DNA of 64,000 bases from Croceivirga sp009797885 (GTDB taxonomy: Bacteria > Bacteroidota > Bacteroidia > Flavobacteriales > Flavobacteriaceae), in contig AP035880.1 of NCBI GenBank assembly GCA_045866215.1, forward strand, positions 2,232,001 to 2,296,000, written 5' to 3'. The translations under genes and the position numbers were made by a program. The notes under the pieces are model-generated. The model was not told the origin of the DNA and ran no database searches. It saw only the letters and a list, made by a program, of their open reading frames with translations. Below, piece by piece: positions 41,335 through 49,645 of the stretch (position 1 is its first letter; each line of letters opens with the position of its first letter).

Positions 41335-42303
41335 ATGAGTTACTTAGAAACGACCAACGATTTATATAGGGAAGCTGCCCTAACCCCGGATGTAGGATTA
41401 TGTTGCACAACCAATCCCATATGGGAGCTGCCGGGATTGAAGATTCCAAAAATCATGCAGGAAATGAACTATGGATGCGGTAGCACAGTGCATGCCCGTG
41501 ATCTTTCCAATAATCCAAAAATGCTTTACGTTGGCGTAGGTGGGGGAATGGAACTGTTGCAGTTTGCTTACTTCAACCGCCAAAAAGGTGGGGTCATCGG
41601 TGTTGATGTGGTGGACGAAATGTTGGAGGCCAGTAGGCAAAACTTCAAGGTGGCCGAAAAAGAAAACGATTGGTTTAGGTCGGACTTTGTGGAACTGCGT
41701 AGGGGAGATGCGCTTCATCTTCCGGTTGAGGACAACACTATTGATGTTGCGGCCCAGAATTGCCTGTTCAATATTTTTAAGGAGGAGGATTTAAAGCGCG
41801 CCATTGAAGAAATGTACCGTGTGTTAAAACCGCATGGCAAATTGGTGATGAGCGATCCCACTTGCGAACAGGAAATGAATGAGACCCTCCGTAATGACGA
41901 CAGATTACGCGCATTGTGCCTAAGTGGAAGCCTCCCCATCCAACAATACGTTAAGGCATTGACCGATGTTGGTTTTGGCACTATAGAGATCAGGGCCAGA
42001 AAACCCTATCGTATCCTCGACCCCAAAAACTATCCTACCAATGAATTGATTTATATTGAGTCCATTGAAGTTGCGGCAATCAAAGATCCCATGCCGGAAG
42101 ATGGTCCATGTGTATTCACTGGAAAGGCCGCCATTTACTTTGGCGATCAGGATTATTTTGACGATAACAAAGGCCATGTATTGCTTAAAAACCAACCTTT
42201 GGCCATTTGCGACAAAACTGCAGGGGCGCTGGCCTCATTGGAAAGGGAGGACATTTTTATCAGCAAATCTACCTACCACTACGATGGTGGGGGGTGTTGT
42301 TAA
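41335..42303 (+). CDS. arsM: Arsenite methyltransferase ArsM (arsenosugar type)
   Basis: A 322-residue SAM-dependent methyltransferase. Motif I is VGVGGGMELL at 66-75, motif II region VVDEMLEASRQNFK. Cysteines for arsenic binding occur at 23, 24 and 48 (GLCCTTN, NYGCGS), in AAQNCLFNIF and in DPTCEQEM, and the C-terminus ends GGGCC, a further potential arsenic-binding pair. Matches the family found next to arsS. It methylates arsenite before adenosyl transfer. Last gene of the operon. Confidence 0.92.
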   Translation: MSYLETTNDLYREAALTPDVGLCCTTNPIWELPGLKIPKIMQEMNYGCGSTVHARDLSNNPKMLYVGVGGGMELLQFAYFNRQKGGVIGVDVVDEMLEASRQNFKVAEKENDWFRSDFVELRRGDALHLPVEDNTIDVAAQNCLFNIFKEEDLKRAIEEMYRVLKPHGKLVMSDPTCEQEMNETLRNDDRLRALCLSGSLPIQQYVKALTDVGFGTIEIRARKPYRILDPKNYPTNELIYIESIEVAAIKDPMPEDGPCVFTGKAAIYFGDQDYFDDNKGHVLLKNQPLAICDKTAGALASLEREDIFISKSTYHYDGGGCC

Positions 42304-42626
42304 GAAACTATATTGAGGTTTGTTGGCGGTACCATAGCTTTAACGCAAGGCTGTTGAAGTGCGTTTTCCCTTTACATCCTTTCTGGGTATTGGAATAAAT
42401 CGTTCTTGTCCCAAATAGGCCCTTAGACGTTTCGTTTTATCCGAAAAAGGTTGCTCTTAAACGAGAAATCATTTTTGGCGGTGCGCCAATTATTTCGAAA
42501 ACAAGCGGAATCCTGACCTCATATCGATTTTTTATCGCGGTTTGTCCCATAAGATTTATCCTACAATGATATAATTGGAGCTTTGTGGTGTTCGGAGGTT
42601 TTACATCCGGGCCAAACCCAAATCCT
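42304..42626. other. Gene-free spacer after the arsenosugar operon
   Basis: About 320 bases without a supportable gene. It contains one short stem TTGGCG-GTG-CGCCAA (42475-42489), possibly a weak end of the arsM transcript or a regulator site, and a near -7 box TATAATTG upstream of the TetR gene. I see no RNA gene or repeat. Confidence 0.5.
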
Positions 42627-43238
42627 ATGGAAACTACCCTACAGAACAGTAAAGCATTGCATTTGTATCGCGCTAAAGGACTTGAACTCTTTTACAAAAA
42701 TGGATACTGCAATACTTCCTTGGAGGAACTATGTGACTGCCTCTCCCTCTCCAAAGAAGTTTTTATTGATAGCTTTATGTCCAAAGAAGACTTTTTTATC
42801 GGGATAGCCCAGAACCTTATCCTTCAGAATACCCTTAACTTGCTTATTGAACCCGTGGCCTACAAGCAAAGTCCATTTCCGTTGATTTTGGACGTCATTG
42901 ATCTGGAACTTGAAAAGGCCATTAATAGCGTAGCCGACAATGGTAGTATGCTGTTCAACTTTATTACCGAATTCAACAATAAAAACCATCGCATCAACAA
43001 ATACCTCAAGGATATCCTAAAAATCTGGGAAATCAATCTGGTCTCCCTATTGCGAAAAGGACAATTGGACGGTTACGTAAATAAGGATGTGGATTGCAAT
43101 GGTGTTGCCAATTATATCATCTCTTCCTATATGGGAGCCCGGACATTAATGGTAGAGGGAAATTCCCAGTTATTGGCAAATCAATATATACAACAGCTCC
43201 GTTACTATTTTTACAGCATTTCCAATAAATACAATTAA
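42627..43238 (+). CDS. TetR-family transcriptional regulator
   Basis: The ATG at 42627 gives 203 residues (start METTLQNSKALHLYRAKG); 14 upstream in-frame residues from GTG lack family features. The DNA-binding domain shows GYCNTSLEELCDCLSLSKEV in its helix-turn-helix, followed by SKEDFF, the end of the TetR DNA-binding unit. The rest is a helical ligand-binding domain without close recognisable relatives. It follows the arsenosugar operon on the same strand and may control it, though no shared site was proven. The stop overlaps the convergent GT9 gene by four bases. Confidence 0.88.
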   Translation: METTLQNSKALHLYRAKGLELFYKNGYCNTSLEELCDCLSLSKEVFIDSFMSKEDFFIGIAQNLILQNTLNLLIEPVAYKQSPFPLILDVIDLELEKAINSVADNGSMLFNFITEFNNKNHRINKYLKDILKIWEINLVSLLRKGQLDGYVNKDVDCNGVANYIISSYMGARTLMVEGNSQLLANQYIQQLRYYFYSISNKYN

Positions 43239-44296
43239 GCTTTAGCCCTTTCCAAAACTTCAACAAGCTTGTTTAAAACGGCCGTTGGCGGAATTGAATT
43301 AATGGCATCCTTGTAATGCTCCGGATATTTGTTTCCATAAACCGAAGTTGGAATCCCTGGATAATCCTTTCGATTGGGAACCATGCCGTTTTCCAAAGGC
43401 TGTCCGTAGGGAGCAAATCCAGCAAAAGGATGGGTAACTCCCCAAACCGTGACCACGGGAACACCATAATTTGCCGCTAGATGGCCATTTCCACTGTCCA
43501 TGGCCAACATAACGTCCAGATGGGATATGAGGGCCAATTCCTCTTTAAAGGTAAGCTTGCCAGCGACCGATTGCACGTGGTCATCAAATTTGCCCTGGAG
43601 CATTGCCAATTGTTCCTCCTCTGTTTTTCCTCCTCCAAACAACAAAATACTACAATCCATTTTAGATTGTAGTAGTGTTATCACCTCCTCAATTAAGTCC
43701 AATCGGTATATTTTGCTGGGAAAGGCTGCAAACGGTGCTATTCCAATGTGTTCCTTGTTTTGGGACCTGTAAAAATTTGCTGCGTTTCCGGACAATTCCT
43801 GTTTTGGCAGGTAATGGTTTCCTTCTCCCGCAATTGGAAAGCCTAATTTTTCAAAGACTTCCCGATATCGTTCCATAGTCGATTTTAAGGGTGTGAATAT
43901 TTTGTTTTTCGTCCTTGTCAACTTCTTTTTTGCACTACGGCCCTTATCAATTTTTTGTGTGGGGATGCCGTTAATCATAAAGAAAAACCGCAACAGGTTA
44001 CTTCTTAGCACATGATGTAAATCGGCCACATGGGTCACGGAAAGCTTTTTCAACTCCTTGAACAATTTCCAAAGTCCAAAAACCCCTTTGTGTTCCGTTT
44101 TCACATTTGCCGAAAACACATTGACCCCTTCCACGGAATTAAAAATTGGCAAAAGCCGTGGTTTGGTCAGAATAGTGACCTTAACTTCAAGATGGTTTCT
44201 TTGTAAGGCGAGAACTACTGGAACGGTCATCGCAACATCTCCCATTGCGGAAAGACGAATGATCAAAATATGTGGAACCTTAGCCCTTTTGGCCAC
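43235..44296 (-). CDS. Glycosyltransferase family 9 (heptosyltransferase-like)
   Basis: A 353-residue GT9 enzyme: start HILIIRLSAMGDVAMTVPVV, the FAAFPSKIYR block and the sugar-nucleotide loop MLAMDSGNGHLAANYGVPVV with VTVWGVTHPF. It transfers heptose or a similar sugar to the LPS core at the inner membrane. It overlaps the DUF4254 gene upstream by 17 bases, as is frequent in the family's neighbourhoods in Bacteroidota. Confidence 0.94.
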   Translation of the reverse strand: MAKRAKVPHILIIRLSAMGDVAMTVPVVLALQRNHLEVKVTILTKPRLLPIFNSVEGVNVFSANVKTEHKGVFGLWKLFKELKKLSVTHVADLHHVLRSNLLRFFFMINGIPTQKIDKGRSAKKKLTRTKNKIFTPLKSTMERYREVFEKLGFPIAGEGNHYLPKQELSGNAANFYRSQNKEHIGIAPFAAFPSKIYRLDLIEEVITLLQSKMDCSILLFGGGKTEEEQLAMLQGKFDDHVQSVAGKLTFKEELALISHLDVMLAMDSGNGHLAANYGVPVVTVWGVTHPFAGFAPYGQPLENGMVPNRKDYPGIPTSVYGNKYPEHYKDAINSIPPTAVLNKLVEVLERAKA

Positions 44297-44885
44297 GAAG
44301 GACAGGGTTTAGTTCATCATCATTGTACATTTTCATCTGTTTGTACACCTTCATGTATTTTCTGCCGTTTTCAATATCATGGATCAATTGATCAATGGCA
44401 GTGGAAAGGTCATTGCGTTGTTCTTGGAGTACATCCAGTTTCTTTTGACATTGGTTTTTATGTTCACTGGTGGCATCCTCCCTGTCCACCTCTTCTTTCA
44501 TATGGTAGATTTTCAAGGCCAGGATGGAAAGTCTATCAATGGCCCAGGCCGGACTTTCCGTATTGATACCAGCCCCTTCCTGAATTTGGACCGACCGGTA
44601 TTTATTCAAAAAATAGCTGTCTATGTACTCCACCAAATCCGTTCTGTCCTGATTGCTCGCATCAATTTTTCGTTTTAGTTCCAAGGCTGCAACAGGTTCT
44701 ATTTTTGAATCCCGGATCAAATCCTCATAATGCCATTGCACCGTATCTATCCAATTCTTTCTGTACAACAGGTGTTCTATACTATCGGAAGGGTAGGGAT
44801 TTGTAAAAAGTTGGTTTACATCATCCAAAATATGGTACTTTTTTATGCTTTCTTCAAAAATGGAAATGGCGGTAGCTGTGAACAT
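44280..44885 (-). CDS. DUF4254 domain protein
   Basis: A 201-residue, charged, mostly helical protein of the DUF4254 family (HYEDLIRDSKIEPVAALELK, then NTESPAWAIDRLSILALKIY and the C-terminal VYKQMKMYNDDELNPVLRG). No catalytic motif is seen. The link with GT9 enzymes suggests a role in LPS core synthesis; the role is inferred from context only. Confidence 0.86.
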   Translation of the reverse strand: MFTATAISIFEESIKKYHILDDVNQLFTNPYPSDSIEHLLYRKNWIDTVQWHYEDLIRDSKIEPVAALELKRKIDASNQDRTDLVEYIDSYFLNKYRSVQIQEGAGINTESPAWAIDRLSILALKIYHMKEEVDREDATSEHKNQCQKKLDVLQEQRNDLSTAIDQLIHDIENGRKYMKVYKQMKMYNDDELNPVLRGQKG

Positions 44886-44909
44886 CGTATTGTTTTTTGC
44901 AAAGATACA

Positions 44910-45833
44910 TTATTGAAACAGCCTTATCACAAAGCTGAGTATGGGAAGGGCAATACACGCTATGATCAATGTTTCCTTGAACCTTTGTTTTTTTATGGTC
45001 TCTATATAATTGGCCAAGAACACCGAAGCCGCAAAAAAGGAAAGGAGCTCCATTCCACTTTCGTTGCCACTGGTAAGTATCAATAGCAAAATTGTCAAAA
45101 CCAAGTAGGCAAAGGTCAATCGCAATGACAAGGTTCTCCCCAACCTTCGATATCCCATTTTTCCAAATACCACAAAAACGGGAATTAAGATCAATATGAG
45201 GTAAATTATTATTCCGTAATTGGGTTGAAGAAAAAAGTGCAAGGAGGTGGAAAACCGGTAATGTGAACGAAAAAAACCAGTGTCGACCAAAACCTGCATA
45301 CTTGCCCAAACCAACAAAAGGACACAGCAAAAGGCCGCTAAGGGCATCAACCATAATCGCAATTGTCTGCCACAAAAAAAACCAATGGCAATATACAGGG
45401 GAACAAGAAAAAGAACTGCCCAGTCCACAAACAAGCTGGCCACCAAGGTCCACAATGCCGACTCAAACACTTTTTCCTTTTGGTTTTTTTCGCTTTTCAG
45501 CGCCAACGCCCTGTCCCAGGACATTATTAAAAAAAAATTACAGAATATGATCCTGGTATTCTCCAGCACATCAAAAAAAACAAAGAGCAACAAGGAAAAA
45601 AACAACATGGCAAAGGAATTGTCCAATGTCAATTTCTTTTTCTGCACAATATTGCCCAAAAGAAAAATGGAGAGCACCAGGGACACCGATGCCAGAATCC
45701 GTTCAAAAACTTCTGCATAGTTCAACTGGAAACCATGGAGCTTAAAAGTTGCCGCCCAGAAAAGTAACATGGCCAATCCCAGCAACACCAGAAAGTTTAT
45801 AGGTTTTGTCTTGTCGAAAAAAGTAGAAATCAT
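44910..45833 (-). CDS. DUF6427 family membrane protein
   Basis: A 307-residue integral membrane protein with about 9 hydrophobic helices (FLVLLGLAMLLFWAATFKLH, LFVDWAVLFLVPLYIAIGFF, LTFAYLVLTILLLILTSGNE). The start ISTFFDKTKPINFLVLLGLA fits the DUF6427 family of Flavobacteriia. Function unknown. A same-strand alternative frame across it was rejected. Confidence 0.82.
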   Translation of the reverse strand: MISTFFDKTKPINFLVLLGLAMLLFWAATFKLHGFQLNYAEVFERILASVSLVLSIFLLGNIVQKKKLTLDNSFAMLFFSLLLFVFFDVLENTRIIFCNFFLIMSWDRALALKSEKNQKEKVFESALWTLVASLFVDWAVLFLVPLYIAIGFFCGRQLRLWLMPLAAFCCVLLLVWASMQVLVDTGFFRSHYRFSTSLHFFLQPNYGIIIYLILILIPVFVVFGKMGYRRLGRTLSLRLTFAYLVLTILLLILTSGNESGMELLSFFAASVFLANYIETIKKQRFKETLIIACIALPILSFVIRLFQ

Positions 45834-45866
45834 GTCTTCCTTTCGGACTTATTTATTGGCTTTTAT

Positions 45867-45874
45867 TACTTTTG
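45867..45874 (+). promoter_or_regulatory. -7 promoter box for the DUF6341 gene
   Basis: TACTTTTG, exact TAnnTTTG, 19 bases before the ATG; TTTC is found 22 bases upstream. Confidence 0.45.
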
Positions 45875-45893
45875 CGAAGTAAATATAGCTAAG

Positions 45894-46115
45894 ATGAGCA
45901 GGTTTTTTTATGGTATTGAAGACTTATTCGTAAACGTACTTTTTTGGCCTTTTGACTTTTTCCGCTTTATGGAAAGCTGGTGGACCTCCAATGCCATCAA
46001 TTGGATTTTCATGATTATGGGCCTTGTGGCCATGGTCTATTGGATGGGACAGCTTAAGATATTCGATGCCAGTGGGGAAGAGGACAAGAGCATTACCTCA
46101 CACTCCTATCTTTAG
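45894..46115 (+). CDS. DUF6341 family small membrane protein
   Basis: A 73-residue protein with one or two hydrophobic segments (FVNVLFWPFDFFRF, INWIFMIMGLVAMVYWM) and a polar acidic tail (SGEEDKSITSHSYL). Small proteins of this kind are conserved in Flavobacteriaceae and are sometimes mislabelled as uracil phosphoribosyltransferase, which this is not: no PRPP-binding motif is present. Function unknown. Confidence 0.85.
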   Translation: MSRFFYGIEDLFVNVLFWPFDFFRFMESWWTSNAINWIFMIMGLVAMVYWMGQLKIFDASGEEDKSITSHSYL

Positions 46116-46168
46116 CTTCGACTAGGCTTAGCGACCGAAATATAAGCGTTTCCAGGTCTTGGGGATTC

Positions 46169-47440
46169 TTACAGGTCAAACCCGATATCCTTGCGGTAGT
46201 ACATCCCATCAAAACACAGTTTTTTCAAATTGGAATAGGATAATGCCAATCCTTCTTCATGGTCCTTACCGAATGATGTTATGGCCAATACCCTACCTCC
46301 GTTTGAAACTACCTTATCCTCCATCTTCTTTGTCCCTGCATGAAAAACAATGGAAGTGTCGATCGACTCCAGGCCCAAGATTTCCTTGCCCTTTTCGTAG
46401 GCTTCCGGATACCCTCCGGAAACCGCAATAACCGTGGTAGCCGCACGGTCATCGATTTCCAATTCAACTTTGTCCAGGGTTTTGTCCACCACGGCCTTGA
46501 ATACCTCAACCAAATCATTTTTTATCCTTGGGATGACCACTTCAGTCTCTGGATCCCCCATACGAACGTTATATTCGATAACTTTTGGTTCCCCGCCAAC
46601 TTTGATCAAACCAATAAATAGGAATCCAACATAAGGGATCTTATCTTTTTTTAATCCTTCTATGGTTGGTTTTACGATACGTTCTTCTATCTTTTTATAA
46701 AATACATCGTCTACAAAGGGAACGGGGGAAATTGCGCCCATTCCGCCAGTATTGAGCCCTGTATCGCCTTCTCCTATGCGCTTGTAGTCCTTTGCCATGG
46801 GCAGTATCTTATAATGCTCCCCATCGGTAAGTACAAAACAGCTCAGCTCCGTTCCATCCAAAAATTCTTCAATGACCACTGTGCGACTGGCATCACCAAA
46901 TTTTGAATCGACCAACATGGTCCTTAGTTCGTTTTTGGCCTCCTTTAAGTCATTCAAAATCAATACCCCTTTCCCTGCGGCCAATCCATCTGCCTTTAAC
47001 ACGTAGGGAGGGTCCAAAGATTCAAGGAACCTGTACCCTTCCTCCAGTCCATCTACTGAAAAACTTTGATATGCTGCCGTGGGAATGTTGTGGCGAAACA
47101 TGAATTCTTTTGCAAACTCTTTGCTGCCCTCCAGTGTGGCCGCCAATTTTTGCGGTCCTATCACCGTGACGTTCTTAAGTGACTCCTCTTTTAGGAAAAA
47201 ATCATGGATTCCTTCCACCAAAGGAACTTCGGGCCCGACAACAACAAGGGTTATATCTTCTTTCAGGACCAGCTGCTTGATGCCCTCAAAATCGGAAACC
47301 CCAACATCGCTATTTGTGGCAATGGTTGCGGTACCCGCATTACCGGGTGCAACAAAAAGATTGGTGCTATTTTTACTTTGGGAAAGTTTCCATGCCAAGG
47401 TATGCTCACGGCCTCCAGAGCCTAGGACAAGTATGTTCAT
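46169..47440 (-). CDS. purD: Phosphoribosylamine-glycine ligase
   Basis: A 423-residue ATP-grasp enzyme for step two of purine synthesis. N-terminal LVLGSGGREHTLAWKL, VVVGPEVPLVEGIHDFF, then the ATP-grasp core VLKADGLAAGKGVLI, and the C-terminal YNVRMGDPETEVVIPRIK that is diagnostic for PurD. Complete length. Single gene with its own promoter box. Confidence 0.97.
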   Translation of the reverse strand: MNILVLGSGGREHTLAWKLSQSKNSTNLFVAPGNAGTATIATNSDVGVSDFEGIKQLVLKEDITLVVVGPEVPLVEGIHDFFLKEESLKNVTVIGPQKLAATLEGSKEFAKEFMFRHNIPTAAYQSFSVDGLEEGYRFLESLDPPYVLKADGLAAGKGVLILNDLKEAKNELRTMLVDSKFGDASRTVVIEEFLDGTELSCFVLTDGEHYKILPMAKDYKRIGEGDTGLNTGGMGAISPVPFVDDVFYKKIEERIVKPTIEGLKKDKIPYVGFLFIGLIKVGGEPKVIEYNVRMGDPETEVVIPRIKNDLVEVFKAVVDKTLDKVELEIDDRAATTVIAVSGGYPEAYEKGKEILGLESIDTSIVFHAGTKKMEDKVVSNGGRVLAITSFGKDHEEGLALSYSNLKKLCFDGMYYRKDIGFDL

Positions 47441-47453
47441 TTAGAAATTTTTT

Positions 47454-47461
47454 CAAATGTA
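47454..47461 (-). promoter_or_regulatory. -7 promoter box for purD
   Basis: Minus strand TACATTTG, exact TAnnTTTG, 13 bases before the purD ATG. No TTTG is seen upstream. Confidence 0.48.
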
Positions 47462-47493
47462 CTTACAATGAAAAAATAAGAAGATAAATCTGT

Positions 47494-48480
47494 CTATTTT
47501 CTGTTGACTTTTGAGAAATCCCGATGTTCTATTTTTTCCAGCTCTTCTTTTGAAAGGGTCTTAAAATATTCAAAGGTTTTCCGCATGCCTTCACTACGAC
47601 CAACCTTAGGCTCCCAGCCCAATATCTCCTTCGCTTTTGAAATATCCGGTTGGCGCTGCATGGGATCATCTTTAGGGAGGGGCCTGTAAATTATTTTTTG
47701 ATCTGTCCCCGTAAGTTTTATGATTTCCTCCGCAAACTGTTTGATTGTAATTTCATTGGGGTTTCCAATATTCATGGGGAGGGTATAATCACTCATCAAC
47801 AATCGGTATATGCCCTCTATTTCGTCATCCACATAACAGAACGACCTTGTTTGGGAACCATCCCCAAAAACGGTCAAATCCTCACCTCGCAATGCTTGGC
47901 CCATAAAAGCGGGAATAACACGGCCATCGTTCAAACGCATTCGTGGACCATAGGTATTAAAAATACGCACGATCCGCGTGTCCAACCCATGAAAGCGATG
48001 ATAGGCCATGGTAATGGACTCTTGGAAGCGTTTTGCTTCGTCATAGACGCCCCTAGGTCCAATGGTGTTTACGTTTCCATAGTATTCTTCTGGTTGTGGA
48101 TGCACCAGCGGATCCCCATAAATCTCAGAAGTGGAGGCAATCATGAACCGCGCCTTTTTTTCCTTTGCAAGTCCCAATAGATTGTGGGTTCCCAGGGCGC
48201 CCACTTTTAAGGTCTGAATCGGTATTTTTAAATAATCTATCGGGCTGGCCGGTGAAGCAAAATGAAGGATGTAGTCCAGCTCGCCCGGAACATGCACAAA
48301 CTTGGTAACATCATGATGGTAAAACTCAAAGTTTTCCAAGGGCATTAAATGTTCAATATTTTTCAGATCCCCCGTGATGAGGTTGTCCATTGCAATGACA
48401 TGGTGGCCTTCAGCAATGAAACGGTCACACAAATGAGAGCCTAGGAAGCCAGCGGCGCCGGTGATCAGTGTTTTTTTCAA
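47494..48480 (-). CDS. UDP-glucuronate decarboxylase (UDP-xylose synthase), SDR family
   Basis: A 328-residue short-chain dehydrogenase of the UXS type. The NAD motif is GAAGFLGSHLCDRF (G8, G11, G14); the catalytic Tyr-Lys is in RGVYDEAKRF; ARIMIASTSEIYGDPLVHPQ-like STSEIYG and the RPLPKDDPMQRQPDISKAKE stretch near the C-terminus are typical of UXS. It decarboxylates UDP-glucuronate to UDP-xylose, or stops at the 4-keto sugar. It overlaps the WecA-like gene by four bases and is the last gene of the polysaccharide locus. Confidence 0.9.
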   Translation of the reverse strand: MKKTLITGAAGFLGSHLCDRFIAEGHHVIAMDNLITGDLKNIEHLMPLENFEFYHHDVTKFVHVPGELDYILHFASPASPIDYLKIPIQTLKVGALGTHNLLGLAKEKKARFMIASTSEIYGDPLVHPQPEEYYGNVNTIGPRGVYDEAKRFQESITMAYHRFHGLDTRIVRIFNTYGPRMRLNDGRVIPAFMGQALRGEDLTVFGDGSQTRSFCYVDDEIEGIYRLLMSDYTLPMNIGNPNEITIKQFAEEIIKLTGTDQKIIYRPLPKDDPMQRQPDISKAKEILGWEPKVGRSEGMRKTFEYFKTLSKEELEKIEHRDFSKVNRK

Positions 48481-49628
48481 GTGGAATTCTTTTTCTTTTT
48501 TTGAGCGGTCTTTGTTTTTCCCTTTAGTGATTCTATCTTTCGCTTTAGGAGGATCTTTTGTTTGAGCGTGGTGAAATTATAGTTGTATTTAAAGAACACA
48601 TATGCCAGGAAAATAACCACTGTCACCAGCATAATGACCATGCCCAGGTTTTTGGCCTTGCTTCCGAGTATAATAAAAAGGACAACAAAGATGATATTAA
48701 AACAGCCTATTATGAAACTGGCTTGTTTATGGGACAATCCCCAAAAATCAATGAGTACATGGTGTATGTGATTCCTGTCAGGTGAAAATGGTCCTTTTTT
48801 ATTGGCAAGCCGTATGGTAAAAACCCTTGCTGTATCAAATAGGGGTACTATTAAAATACTGATTGCAATTAATGGTGCATTTTCCAATAAGAAGGGCAAT
48901 CCTTCATAGGACTCTGGTTTCAAAGCCAGGAACTTTAGGGTAAGAATACTGATAATAAAACCAACAATCAAAGACCCCGTGTCGCCCATAAAAATCTTTT
49001 TGTCCGATGAGACATTAAACCCAAAAAAAGCCATTAGGCATGCGTTCATGGTAATAGCAATTAGGGCAAAAAAGTATTCTTCCGAGAGGTAAAAAATTGT
49101 TGTATAAATTATCATAATAACAATTCCCACAATGGATGCCAAACCATCTATGCCATCAATTAAGTTATAGGAATTAATAATAGTCAACATTAAGAAGCCA
49201 GCTATTGCCAAATACAGAAAGTATGGGATTTCGTAGATGTTCAAAAACCCATTTAGTGATTCTATCACAAAACCATCATTTGCCAAAACAAAAGTTATAG
49301 CACAGACTTGTGCAATCAACTTTGAACCTGGAGAGAGTACCACCAGATCATCTTTTAAGCCAATTATGAATAAAATGGTCAATCCCGGTATTATATAAAT
49401 GTCTTCTCCCGAAACATGCCAATTCTTTATAAAAAAGAACGCAAAAATTATTGTAAAATAGAAAGATACTCCTCCTAAAGTTGGAGTTCTATCCCTATGT
49501 GAGCTCCTATTATTGGGATTATCCATCAACCTTTTATATTCTACCACTCCAATGATTTTTGGAATTGTAAGATACACCAATAGAAAAGCCCCGATAAAAA
49601 TCAGTATGGCAGTTTCCAGAAAGTTCAT
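48477..49628 (-). CDS. Initiating UDP-HexNAc:undecaprenyl-phosphate transferase (WecA-like)
   Basis: A 383-residue membrane protein of the MraY/WecA family with about 10-11 helices. The Asp-rich cytoplasmic loops are GLKDDL and NLIDGIDGLAS; MGDTGS marks the magnesium site, and the HIHHVL motif after SPDRN is the WecA-type sugar-recognition His cluster. It puts the first HexNAc-phosphate on the lipid carrier and so starts the glycan made by the locus. Overlaps the UXS gene by four bases. Confidence 0.93.
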   Translation of the reverse strand: MNFLETAILIFIGAFLLVYLTIPKIIGVVEYKRLMDNPNNRSSHRDRTPTLGGVSFYFTIIFAFFFIKNWHVSGEDIYIIPGLTILFIIGLKDDLVVLSPGSKLIAQVCAITFVLANDGFVIESLNGFLNIYEIPYFLYLAIAGFLMLTIINSYNLIDGIDGLASIVGIVIMIIYTTIFYLSEEYFFALIAITMNACLMAFFGFNVSSDKKIFMGDTGSLIVGFIISILTLKFLALKPESYEGLPFLLENAPLIAISILIVPLFDTARVFTIRLANKKGPFSPDRNHIHHVLIDFWGLSHKQASFIIGCFNIIFVVLFIILGSKAKNLGMVIMLVTVVIFLAYVFFKYNYNFTTLKQKILLKRKIESLKGKTKTAQKKKKNST

Positions 49629-49645
49629 TTTCCAAAGGTAGAAAA

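Noticed and set aside
42475..42489. Stem TTGGCG/CGCCAA as terminator of arsM
   Set aside because: Only six pairs, 170 bases after the stop and no T-run; kept only as a remark in the spacer entry.
44854..45453. Minus-strand frame of 199 codons within the DUF6427 gene
   Set aside because: Same strand, other frame; the overlapping DUF6427 protein has consistent membrane helices and family start, and this frame does not.
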